A program made the position numbers and the translations under genes. A DNA stretch of 9,847 nucleotides from Deltaproteobacteria bacterium (GTDB taxonomy: Bacteria; Desulfobacterota; Desulfobacteria; Desulfobacterales; ETH-SRB1). The stretch lies in assembly GCA_030611115.1 (NCBI GenBank), contig JAUWQK010000026.1, positions 1 to 9,847 of the forward strand, written 5' to 3'. Below, piece after piece: positions 1 to 6,816 of the stretch (position 1 is the first letter of the stretch; each line of letters opens with the position of its first letter). A model generated the notes under the pieces. The model made no database searches, was not told the origin of the DNA, and saw only the letters and a list, made by a program, of their open reading frames with translations.

Positions 1-108
1 ATTTTGGGGTCTATAGGCGGTTCAGCTACAGCTATCTTAATGATATCTAATGCGATCAAACAGTTTCCTGATTTGAATGTATCACACTTGAAGCTTTTGC
101 GCAGATAG
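1..108 (+). CDS. 3' end of an unidentified gene (C-terminal 35 residues)
   Basis: The frame is open from the first base and closes at TAG (106-108), giving 35 residues. The visible part starts with a glycine- and small-residue-rich stretch (LGSIGGSATAILMI) and ends in a basic tail (LKLLRR). This could be the last strand and helix of a thiolase-like or other alpha/beta fold, but I cannot assign a family from so little. It lies 41 nt upstream of the HAD hydrolase on the same strand, so the two may be cotranscribed. No start or ribosome binding site can be judged because the gene begins outside the window. That it is real coding sequence is inferred from the open frame at the edge and its co-directional neighbour. 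Confidence 0.45.
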   Translation: MLGSIGGSATAILMISNAIKQFPDLNVSHLKLLRR

Positions 109-149
109 ATTCGTAAAAATTAGACTTTTTTATAAAGACAACAACGATA

Positions 150-842
150 TTGGATATTGCTAATATATTTATAAAACAATCGGAACATTATTCTGACAAA
201 CACTATATAATTCAAGTGAATGAGGGAATTGAAATAAAGGTTGCGCTTTTTGATTTTGGCGGTGTTTTGGCCGAGGAAGGATTCAGGGCAGGCTTAGTTG
301 CTATTGCCGAGAAAAACAGTCTTGATCCAATTAATGTTATCAAAACAGGATTTAAGATTGTCTATGATCTGGGCTTTGTTACCGGTAAAGCCGGAGAGAG
401 TGATTTCTGGAGTGCTTTTCGCCAGCAAACAGGCATTAAAAGTTCGGACCAGATACTTAGAGGAGAAATTCTATCTCGTTTCACTTTGCGCCCCTGGATG
501 CTTGAAGTTGTCTGCTCATTAAGGGAAAAAGGTATTTATGTTGGAATATTAAGCGACCAGACCAACTGGCTTGATGAATTAAATGACAGATACAATTTTT
601 TTCGTTATTTTGACTATGTTTTTAATTCATTCCATTCGGGCTTAAGCAAGAAAGACTTGGAAGGTTTTGAATATGTGCTTAAAAAAATAAATGTTAATCC
701 AGAAAAAGTATTATTTATTGATGATCATCATTCCAATATTGAGCGGGCTAAGGCGGTGGGAATGCGTACTATTCACTATAAACAAAAGGAAATGTTTATT
801 GAAGAAGTTACGGAGTTTATTTTCTATAATAGTTTAAGATAG
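150..842 (+). CDS. HAD-superfamily (subfamily IA-like) hydrolase
   Basis: This is a probable phosphatase or related HAD hydrolase of the YihX-like group; the substrate is unknown. Motif I is DFGGVL (residues 35-40), with Asp35 as expected nucleophile. Motif II is the serine in ILSDQTNW (Ser135), motif III is a lysine in LSKKDLEGF (167-168), and motif IV is the Asp pair in VLFIDDHHSN (191-192). A helical cap lies at about 45-115. Position D+2, usually the general acid/base Asp, is glycine here, as is common in the DFGG/DLGN variants. The start is uncertain. TTG at 150 leaves about 30 residues ahead of the HAD core with no good ribosome binding site; GTG at 216 would give a more usual 208-residue protein. 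The 3' end overlaps the convergent cobA-hemD gene by 26 bp. Family confidence is high, function low. Confidence 0.88.
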   Translation: MDIANIFIKQSEHYSDKHYIIQVNEGIEIKVALFDFGGVLAEEGFRAGLVAIAEKNSLDPINVIKTGFKIVYDLGFVTGKAGESDFWSAFRQQTGIKSSDQILRGEILSRFTLRPWMLEVVCSLREKGIYVGILSDQTNWLDELNDRYNFFRYFDYVFNSFHSGLSKKDLEGFEYVLKKINVNPEKVLFIDDHHSNIERAKAVGMRTIHYKQKEMFIEEVTEFIFYNSLR

Positions 843-2343
843 CTTCACATAATCCCGGTATAGTAAAAGAATTTGCAACAATGTGAACGTCAAATCCAAG
901 ATTTTTCGCAGTATCAGCGGTTATGGGGCCAATGCAGGCAATAGTTATATCTTTCATCTGAGTCTCAAAAATATTGTCAGGTAAAATAGCTTTAAAGTTT
1001 TTTACAGTTGAAGAACTTGTAAATGTTATAAGATCTATTGTGTTTTCTTTAAGTCGTTTCAATAATAGATCGGCAGAATCAGGGACCTCTTTGGTATAAT
1101 ACGATGTTATCTCATCAACAGCAGCCCCCATCTTTGTCAGCTCAACAGGAAGGATGGGCCTTGCTTCTTTTGCCCGTGGCAGGAGTATCTTTTTTCCGTT
1201 TACATCTTCATTGCCGAAAGCCTCAATAATTGACTCAGCTCTGTAACTTTTGGGTACAATATCGCTTTTTAATCCAAATTTAAAAAGTCTTCTTTCAGTT
1301 GCAGGCCCTATTACCGCTGTATTTAATTTGCCTAATGCGCGCGCATCTTTACCTTTTGAAAAAAGTCGCTCGAAAAAGTAATTTACACCATTGACACTGG
1401 TAAAAACCAGCCAGTCATAGGAAGAAATATTTTCAATTGCCGCATCAAGGGGCTTCCAGTCATCAGGCGGGACTACTTTTATTGTAGGACATTCCAAACA
1501 CTCTGCCCCAAGATCTGAGAGCTGTTTAACCAGGTCACTAGCCTGTTCCCGGGCCCGGGTTACTACAATTCTTTTTCCCATCAATGGACGATTTTCAAAC
1601 CAGCTCATTTTTTTTCTTAACGTAACAACATTTCCAACAACAATGATAGCCGGCGGTTTAAGACCGATACTTTTTACACGTTCATTTATATTTTCAAGGG
1701 TTCCTGTAACAGAGAACTGTCTGGGCGTTGTCCCCCATCGAACAAGGGCAACAGGTGTATCAGAAGGCTTCCCATAATTAATGAGCTGACTTGTAATTTT
1801 TGGCAGGTTTTTTACTCCCATAAGAAAAACAATTGTTCCAATACCTTTTGCCAATGCCGACCAGTCGATATTAGACCCCTCTTTGGTTGGGTCCTCATGG
1901 CCGGATACAAATGCAACTGTAGCCGTAAATTTTCTGTGAGTCAGAGGAATTCCGGCATATGCAGGAGCCGCTATTGCAGAGGTAACGCCGGGAACTATCT
2001 CAAAAGGAATGCCTTTTTCTATTAAAACTTCCGCTTCCTCTGCTCCACGTCCAAAAATAAAGGGATCACCGCCCTTTAATCGTGTTACTATAAAACCCTT
2101 GTCAGCCTTTTCGGCTATAAGAGAATTAATTCCATCCTGGGACAGAGTATGATCTCCGCCTTTTTTCCCGACATAGATTATTTCAGTATTCTTTGAAGCG
2201 TATTTTAATAGAGTTGGTGAGGCGAGATAGTCATATATTAAAACATCAGCTCGTTTAATACATTCCAGTCCTTTTACTGTAATCAATCCTGGATCGCCGG
2301 GACCCGCACCAACCAGATAGACTTTACCTTTCATAGTTTTCAT
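817..2343 (-). CDS. cobA-hemD: Bifunctional uroporphyrinogen-III C-methyltransferase / uroporphyrinogen-III synthase (CobA-HemD fusion)
   Basis: The HemD half closes hydroxymethylbilane to uroporphyrinogen III, and the CobA half methylates it twice with S-adenosylmethionine to precorrin-2. The cytoplasmic protein is 508 residues. The methyltransferase is at about 6-245, with the SAM loop VGAGPGDPGL (11-20) and the family signature KGGDPFIFGRG (90-100). The synthase is at about 255-505, opening with GKRIVVTRARE and containing the FTSVNGV (314-320) and FTSSSTV (441-447) segments. Both domains look complete. Similar fusions are known in Desulfovibrio and other anaerobes. The ATG at 2343 overlaps hemC by 20 bp and follows a GGGA-type site; Met4 (2334) is an alternative start. 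The product feeds siroheme, cobalamin and the siroheme-dependent heme route. No separate siroheme ferrochelatase or dehydrogenase gene is visible here. Confidence 0.96.
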   Translation of the reverse strand: MKTMKGKVYLVGAGPGDPGLITVKGLECIKRADVLIYDYLASPTLLKYASKNTEIIYVGKKGGDHTLSQDGINSLIAEKADKGFIVTRLKGGDPFIFGRGAEEAEVLIEKGIPFEIVPGVTSAIAAPAYAGIPLTHRKFTATVAFVSGHEDPTKEGSNIDWSALAKGIGTIVFLMGVKNLPKITSQLINYGKPSDTPVALVRWGTTPRQFSVTGTLENINERVKSIGLKPPAIIVVGNVVTLRKKMSWFENRPLMGKRIVVTRAREQASDLVKQLSDLGAECLECPTIKVVPPDDWKPLDAAIENISSYDWLVFTSVNGVNYFFERLFSKGKDARALGKLNTAVIGPATERRLFKFGLKSDIVPKSYRAESIIEAFGNEDVNGKKILLPRAKEARPILPVELTKMGAAVDEITSYYTKEVPDSADLLLKRLKENTIDLITFTSSSTVKNFKAILPDNIFETQMKDITIACIGPITADTAKNLGFDVHIVANSFTIPGLCEAILNYYRK

Positions 2344-3271
2344 TTGTTCCCGCTTTTATGTTTTCCAGTATTTTTTTGGCGTCCATAGAAATAAGGCTAT
2401 CAGCAAGTTTAACACCAATGCTTTCGGATTGCTCAACAGGGCCCGACAGGGTTTTCTTTAAAATGGTTTTTCCATCAATATCAGCAACAAGCCCGCTCAG
2501 AGTAAATATATTCTTTTCAATTTTACCATAGGCGGCTATAGGGACTTGGCATCCTCCCTCAAGGCAGTTTGAAAAGGCCCGTTCACCAATAACCGCAGAC
2601 CTTGTTTTTTGATGATCCAAAGTTGTAACTATTGGTTCTATTGCTGCATCGTTTTCCCTGATTTCAATACATAAAGCTCCCTGACCGACAGCCGGCAGCA
2701 TTATATTTTCATCAAGATATTCTGTTATTCTGCTTTCATAATTAAGGCGTTTAACGCCGGCGGCAGCCAGGATTGTTGCATCCATATTTTCTGTTTCGAG
2801 CTTCTTTAGGCGGGTATCAAGATTGCCCCTTAAAGGCAAGATAACGATATCCGGCCGTGCATGTCGTAGTTGGGCAGAGCGGCGAAGACTGCTGGTGCCG
2901 ATTCTGCTGCCGCTTGTGAGTTCAGAGAAGAGAAGACCATTTTTAGAAATAAGAACATCATTGGGCGTTTCGCGCTCGGGCACCGCACCTATACACAGGC
3001 CCGTGGGTATTTCTGCGGGCATGTCTTTCATGCTGTGAACAGCAAGATCTATTCGCCCATCTAAAAGAGCCTCCTCAATTTCCTTTACAAAAAGGCCCTT
3101 GCCGCCGACCATGGCAAGGGGTACGTCCAGAATTTTGTCCCCTTTTGTCTTTATAATAAAGAGATCGACGGAAAGAGAAGGGTTTATAGATATTAGAGTG
3201 GATTTTACCCAGTTTGCCTGCCAGAGAGCCAGTTTGCTCCCCCTTGTTCCTATTTTAATATTTTTTTTCAT
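2324..3271 (-). CDS. hemC: Hydroxymethylbilane synthase (porphobilinogen deaminase)
   Basis: This enzyme joins four porphobilinogens into hydroxymethylbilane in the cytoplasm, using a covalently bound dipyrromethane cofactor. From the chosen start it is 315 residues, the usual family length. It begins MKKNIKIGTRGSKLALWQA, the typical N-terminus. The catalytic aspartate is in HSMKDMP (Asp83), and arginine-rich cofactor contacts follow (SSLRRSAQL, LRGNLDTRL). The cofactor cysteine is in LEGGCQVP (Cys241). An in-frame ATG at 3316 would add 15 residues, but these lie inside the fmdB-like gene and match nothing in HemC. ATG at 3271 forms TAATG with the upstream stop codon. No clear Shine-Dalgarno site precedes it, so translation is probably coupled. 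The product is passed to the HemD half of the next gene. Confidence 0.97.
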   Translation of the reverse strand: MKKNIKIGTRGSKLALWQANWVKSTLISINPSLSVDLFIIKTKGDKILDVPLAMVGGKGLFVKEIEEALLDGRIDLAVHSMKDMPAEIPTGLCIGAVPERETPNDVLISKNGLLFSELTSGSRIGTSSLRRSAQLRHARPDIVILPLRGNLDTRLKKLETENMDATILAAAGVKRLNYESRITEYLDENIMLPAVGQGALCIEIRENDAAIEPIVTTLDHQKTRSAVIGERAFSNCLEGGCQVPIAAYGKIEKNIFTLSGLVADIDGKTILKKTLSGPVEQSESIGVKLADSLISMDAKKILENIKAGTNENYER

Positions 3272-3501
3272 TAAAGACCACAGCTCGAACAACTTGTTGC
3301 CGTACATCCGCTGCATGATGAATCTGAAGCAGATGTTTTGACAGTTTCACCACCGCCCCCCTTGCTGACAAAGCCGCATGCAGATAAAATTCTGCTTACT
3401 TTCTTATTTTTGCATGCAGGGCAAATCGGCTTTTCTTTTCCAAAGACCAGGCACTCAAAATTTTTGTTACAGTTATTACAATGATATTCATAAATAGGCA
3501 T
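3271..3501 (-). CDS. FmdB-family zinc-ribbon protein
   Basis: This is a 76-residue protein of the FmdB/putative regulatory zinc-ribbon family. It opens with the family hallmark MPIYEYHC and holds two CxxC knuckles (Cys8/Cys11 and Cys27/Cys30) that would bind one zinc. A glycine/serine-rich tail follows, ending in a second cysteine cluster (Cys63, Cys66, Cys71, Cys74). The molecular role is unknown; the family was named after a gene near a formamidase/amidase operon. The start is well supported: AGGAGA lies 7 nt upstream of the ATG. It is the first gene of the hemC-cobA-hemD operon and its TAA overlaps the hemC ATG. A zinc- or redox-sensing role in tetrapyrrole synthesis is possible but is only inference from position. 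Two TATAAT-like hexamers lie upstream (minus strand, 3516-3521 and 3560-3565), without convincing -35 partners. Confidence 0.9.
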   Translation of the reverse strand: MPIYEYHCNNCNKNFECLVFGKEKPICPACKNKKVSRILSACGFVSKGGGGETVKTSASDSSCSGCTATSCSSCGL

Positions 3502-3587
3502 GTAACTTTCTCCTGATTATACTGACAAGTCAAATTACCACTCCAGAGGAGGGGGCTTGATTATATAGTTTTCAAGGGTACCCTGTT

Positions 3588-3738
3588 TTAAGTGCCTAAA
3601 GTGAGCTAAAATGCCTAAAGTTGTGGTACGCCTTCGGCGTGCTGATTGATAACCAGAAAAAGTTAAAATTGGAGCGACGAAGGCGCATTCCTTAACTTTA
3701 GGCACTTTAATATACTTTAGCGCACTTTAGGCACTTAA
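3588..3738. repeat. 151-bp imperfect palindromic element (long hairpin or MITE-like)
   Basis: The ends are TTAAGTGCCTAAAGTG and its complement CACTTTAGGCACTTAA. Reading inward, both arms also share GCTAAA, TGCCTAAAGTT and an inner GCCTTCG/CGAAGGC pair (3630-3636 and 3678-3684). The right arm has about ten extra bases. The motif TGCCTAAAG occurs twice in each arm, so direct and inverted repetition are combined. The element fills most of the gap between the deoxyhypusine-synthase-like stop codon (2 nt away) and the fmdB-like gene. It could end transcription from the former or be a small transposed element. It encodes no protein I can see. Confidence 0.85.
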
Positions 3739-3740
3739 GT

Positions 3741-4685
3741 CTATAACTTTTCAATCACACCTGCTGCGATAAGCGGCAGCATTATTTCATGATGGCCTAC
3801 AAGGTTAAAACCCTGCCCCCCTTTTGCTGTGGGCCGGTTAACAACGTTAGTCATTGGGCGGTAATGTCTTATGAAATCCATATTAACGCTGGTAAAGTTT
3901 TCCAGATTATGGCCAAGATTTCGTACCAGAGTTACTGCCTTTAAAAAAACCTCCGGCAGTATTACAGCGGATCCAATATTCATGTAAACTCCGCCTTCAA
4001 TTGTGGCGATTATCGATGCAAATGTCCTGAAATCTCTATGGGTTGCTCCACCAGTCTCTTTGGGATCAAATTCAGGGTGCATATGAATAATGTCTGTTCC
4101 AATAGCAACATGGATGGTTACAGGGATGCCCAGGCGATAGCCGGCGGCAAGTATGCTTTTATCCATAAGGGGCAGTTTGTTTTCATTGATGGATTGTCCG
4201 ACAGCTTCCCCGAGTCCCATTGATTTTTTCCCTGCTTTTTTTATGGCTTCACATAAAAAGGAGCATGTCTCATGAGCCATTCCGAAACTTCCGTTTCCAA
4301 TTGATGCAGCAACATCTTCAGATGTTTTTCCTGTCATGGCGACTTCTAAATCATGAATTATGCATGCTCCGTTCATCGCAACTGCTGTAACAACCCCGCG
4401 TTCCATAAGGTCAATAATAATAGGGTTCAAACCTGTTTTTATGACATGAGCGCCCATGGCGAATACTATTGTTTTTTTCTTTTCAAAAGCGCTTACAATA
4501 GAAGAAATGACCGCATTTATATGGCTGCCGGCAAGAATGTTCGGCAGATTATCAAGGAAATCATTAATACAAGATCCTTTTACCCAGGTTTTTGCAAAAT
4601 CATCTGAGGATACTTTGCTTTTTCTTTCAGACAGAGGATAGGTTCGCAATTGGCTTAAGTCTATAGGTTTAAATGATCGTGGCAT
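3741..4685 (-). CDS. Deoxyhypusine-synthase-like conserved protein
   Basis: This 314-residue protein resembles the deoxyhypusine synthase/homospermidine synthase fold in length and segment order. A Rossmann-like glycine-rich region comes first (FAMGAHVIKTGL, 75-86; NGACIIHDLE, 105-114). The middle segment is GIPVTIHVAIGTDIIHMHPE (186-205), and the C-terminus contains RPTAKGGQGFNLVGHHEI (285-302). True enzymes transfer an aminobutyl group from spermidine to eIF5A, which bacteria lack. The usual catalytic-lysine context (a WGK-type motif) is not seen here, so the reaction is unknown. It may act on a polyamine or another NAD-linked substrate. The ATG has only a distant GGA ahead of it. The gene is isolated from gmhA by a 196-bp palindrome and followed at once by another, so it may have its own transcript. 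I am sure it is a real gene, moderately sure of the family, and not sure of the function. Confidence 0.75.
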   Translation of the reverse strand: MPRSFKPIDLSQLRTYPLSERKSKVSSDDFAKTWVKGSCINDFLDNLPNILAGSHINAVISSIVSAFEKKKTIVFAMGAHVIKTGLNPIIIDLMERGVVTAVAMNGACIIHDLEVAMTGKTSEDVAASIGNGSFGMAHETCSFLCEAIKKAGKKSMGLGEAVGQSINENKLPLMDKSILAAGYRLGIPVTIHVAIGTDIIHMHPEFDPKETGGATHRDFRTFASIIATIEGGVYMNIGSAVILPEVFLKAVTLVRNLGHNLENFTSVNMDFIRHYRPMTNVVNRPTAKGGQGFNLVGHHEIMLPLIAAGVIEKL

Positions 4686-4699
4686 TTTCGCTTTACCGT

Positions 4700-4895
4700 C
4701 CTTTAGGAACGGGAACGAAATAACTTCCCCAACTATGCATCACGGCTTCAGGCCACCTTTGCCCGATCTCAAATCACAAAAATATAAAAATAGCCTGCTA
4801 TTCCATCAACTTTTGTGATTTGTGATCGAACAAATTTGACCCAAATCTATGCGCCTACTTGGGGAAGTTGTTTCGTCTCCGTTCCTTATTGAAGG
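4700..4895. repeat. 196-bp imperfect palindromic element overlapping the gmhA 3' end
   Basis: The outer arms (4700-4732 and 4859-4895) match as inverted copies around GGAAC, ACGAAA and ACTTCCCCAA, with a few mismatches and a four-base insertion. The inner arms (4765-4781 and 4811-4827) pair as GATCTCAAATCACAAAA with one mismatch. The centre is a perfect small hairpin, AATAG-CCTG-CTATT (4789-4802). All three levels share nearly the same midpoint, so the whole segment could form one long hairpin or cruciform. It contains the last codons and stop of gmhA, and its left end is 15 nt from the start codon of the next gene. Its sequence is unrelated to the element at 3588-3738. Confidence 0.85.
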
Positions 4896-5455
4896 AATAG
4901 AGTTCTTTCAACAAGTTCGCAAAGAATATGAGCCAAAGTTATATGTGTCTCTTGAATTCTTGCAGTTGTGCCGGATTCAACGGAAAATACCAGATCAGCA
5001 CATTCAGCCAGTTTCCCGCCGTTACCTGTCATTCCTATTGTTAAAAGCTCCATGTTTTTTGCTGTATTTATTGCTTTAATTACATTTTTCGAATTGCCGC
5101 TGGTACTGATACCAATAGCAATATCGTCTTTTTTGCCCAGAGCCATTACCTGCTTGGCAAATATTTCATCAAAATGATAGTCATTGCCGATGCTTGTTAT
5201 TATTGATGTGTCGGTTGTCAGGGCAATGGCGGGGAGAGGCGGGCGTTCAATTTGAAAACGGTTTACAAATTCCGCCGCAATATGCTGGGCATCTGCCGCG
5301 CTTCCACCATTGCCGAAAATAAGAATTTTGTGGCCGGAGGCAATGTTCATGGCTATCATGTCAGCGCCTTTTATAATAAGATCTATATTGTTTTTTATAA
5401 ACCTGTCTTTAACCTCTATGCTTTGTTGCAGTATGTTCAGGATAATATCTTTCAT
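4886..5455 (-). CDS. gmhA: D-sedoheptulose-7-phosphate isomerase (SIS domain)
   Basis: GmhA converts sedoheptulose 7-phosphate to D-glycero-D-manno-heptose 7-phosphate, the first step of heptose supply for lipopolysaccharide or other surface glycans. The 189-residue length is normal. It is one SIS domain with the sugar-phosphate loop FGNGGSAADAQH (47-58) and ISTSGNSKNVI (116-126). Residues matching the zinc/catalytic set of characterised GmhA are His58, Glu62, Gln168 and His176 (ARIQETHITLAH). The ATG overlaps the TGA of the preceding TPR gene by 4 nt (ATGA), implying translational coupling. The last few codons and the stop lie inside the palindrome at 4700-4895, so the extreme C-terminus (about TLFLQ) may have been reshaped by that element. 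No other heptose genes are in the window. A related SIS isomerase is possible, but the active-site match favours GmhA. Confidence 0.93.
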   Translation of the reverse strand: MKDIILNILQQSIEVKDRFIKNNIDLIIKGADMIAMNIASGHKILIFGNGGSAADAQHIAAEFVNRFQIERPPLPAIALTTDTSIITSIGNDYHFDEIFAKQVMALGKKDDIAIGISTSGNSKNVIKAINTAKNMELLTIGMTGNGGKLAECADLVFSVESGTTARIQETHITLAHILCELVERTLFLQ

Positions 5456-6816
5456 GATGAGCTGCCTGGTTTATTTAATTTGTGAATAAATTCAATTGAG
5501 TCACAACCTAAATCGTTTGCTTTTTGAAACTCTTTCAAGGCATCTTCATATTGATTTTGTTTAAAATAAAGCCTTCCAAGCCTGTGCCTGAACAGGCCGT
5601 TATCGGGAGAAATTTCGACACTTTGCCGGCAGAATATAGTTGCAATTTCGGCGTCTTCGTCTTTAATCTCAAAAAGATATCCAAGGGTTGAAAGAGAATC
5701 AGCATCATTGGGGTTAAGTTTTATGGCTTTTTTATAAGATGCAATTGCTTCATCAATCTTGTTGATTGCTTTATTGCAATCGCCGAGACAACGAAAAGCA
5801 GGTCCTGATTCAGGCTTTAAACCAACCGCTTTTTCCAGATGTTTCTTGCCTTTTTCAGGTTTGCCTGATTCAAGATAAAGCTTTCCTAGTTGAAATTCCA
5901 CCTCAAATACATTTTCTACAATGCTTTCAGCTTCAAGGAAGAGTTCCAGCGCCTTCTCTTTGTTATCCATTAACAGATTTGCCAATCCTGCGTTGTATAG
6001 AGCCATGCTTTCATTGGAGTCAAGCCAGATAGCTGCTTCAAATTCTTCTTTTGCTTTTTCAAAAGAACCTGAAACACCATAGCAGACCCCCAGACTGTTA
6101 TGGATATTCGCATTTAAAGGATCAAGCACAAGTCCTGCCTTGAACTCATTTATTGCGCTATTAATGTCTTCTTTCTGGTACAATTTATCACCGCTGATAT
6201 TTAAACTCACGGCATCAAAGGCAACAGCGCTGTTTGGGCCAAAAAATGCAGCATGATCAAGAGCTTTCAGTGCATTATCCAGTATTTGGTGCTTATTAAA
6301 ATTGGTAGTCGGATAAAATGCCATGCCTATGCTAATTGTTTCATTGAGAAGTTCTTCAATATCTTTTTGTACTTTATGGGCAAGCTCCATGCAGGAATTG
6401 TCATTTTTTTCAAAACAAAACCAGCCAAGCATATCATAGCCTATCTGACCCCACAGGCCTTTCTCATTTTTGCAGATTGAGTCAATAATTTTAGCAACTT
6501 TTACAAGTAGTTCCGGTGCATTCTCTTTGACGGATTCTTCGTTACTATGAAATATATTGTCAATACGGATAACCATAGCACCGAATTTTAATGAAGAATT
6601 AAGTTTGGCAAGAGCATGGTCTATAAATTCTTTGCCTGTAAGCATACCGGGAAATTTATCTGAAAGACCAGTCTGACTTGCAGAAAATTCAGCGTCATAT
6701 TTAATACCACTTTTAATACCATATTTAATGTCAGGGATTTTAGAATCTGTTTTATAGACTAAAAATTGTCTGGCAGAATCCCTGTCAATATATAATTTTT
6801 GCTGACTTCCTGTCAT
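5452..6816 (-). CDS. Degenerate GGDEF domain plus TPR-repeat protein
   Basis: This cytoplasmic-looking protein has 454 residues and no signal peptide or membrane span. Residues about 55-202 resemble a GGDEF (diguanylate cyclase) fold. LTGKEFIDHAL stands where the LTGLxNR start lies, MVIRIDNI matches the first metal-binding strand, ISIGMAFYP (161-169) matches the SIGxAxYP strand, and NALKALDHAAFFGPN matches the ADKALYxAKxxGRN helix. The signature loop is GYDML (126-130) instead of GGDEF, so catalysis is unlikely. Residues about 210-445 form roughly seven TPR units (for example IASYKKAIKLNPND), a protein-interaction scaffold. The ATG overlaps the selA stop as TAATG and has AGGAAAGG 7 nt upstream; the end overlaps gmhA by 4 nt. 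The partner is unknown. It may be an adaptor or a pseudo-receptor for a nucleotide. Confidence 0.85.
   Translation of the reverse strand: MTGSQQKLYIDRDSARQFLVYKTDSKIPDIKYGIKSGIKYDAEFSASQTGLSDKFPGMLTGKEFIDHALAKLNSSLKFGAMVIRIDNIFHSNEESVKENAPELLVKVAKIIDSICKNEKGLWGQIGYDMLGWFCFEKNDNSCMELAHKVQKDIEELLNETISIGMAFYPTTNFNKHQILDNALKALDHAAFFGPNSAVAFDAVSLNISGDKLYQKEDINSAINEFKAGLVLDPLNANIHNSLGVCYGVSGSFEKAKEEFEAAIWLDSNESMALYNAGLANLLMDNKEKALELFLEAESIVENVFEVEFQLGKLYLESGKPEKGKKHLEKAVGLKPESGPAFRCLGDCNKAINKIDEAIASYKKAIKLNPNDADSLSTLGYLFEIKDEDAEIATIFCRQSVEISPDNGLFRHRLGRLYFKQNQYEDALKEFQKANDLGCDSIEFIHKLNKPGSSS

Noticed and set aside
3302..3316. In-frame upstream ATG codons that would start hemC 12-15 residues earlier.
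   Set aside because: The extra residues lie inside the fmdB-like gene, match nothing in HemC, and the TAATG start at 3271 gives the usual HemC N-terminus.
3516..3565. Two TATAAT hexamers on the minus strand ahead of the fmdB-like gene, considered as promoters.
   Set aside because: Neither has a TTGACA-like hexamer at 16-18 bp, and the nearer one would put the transcript start inside the ribosome binding site.
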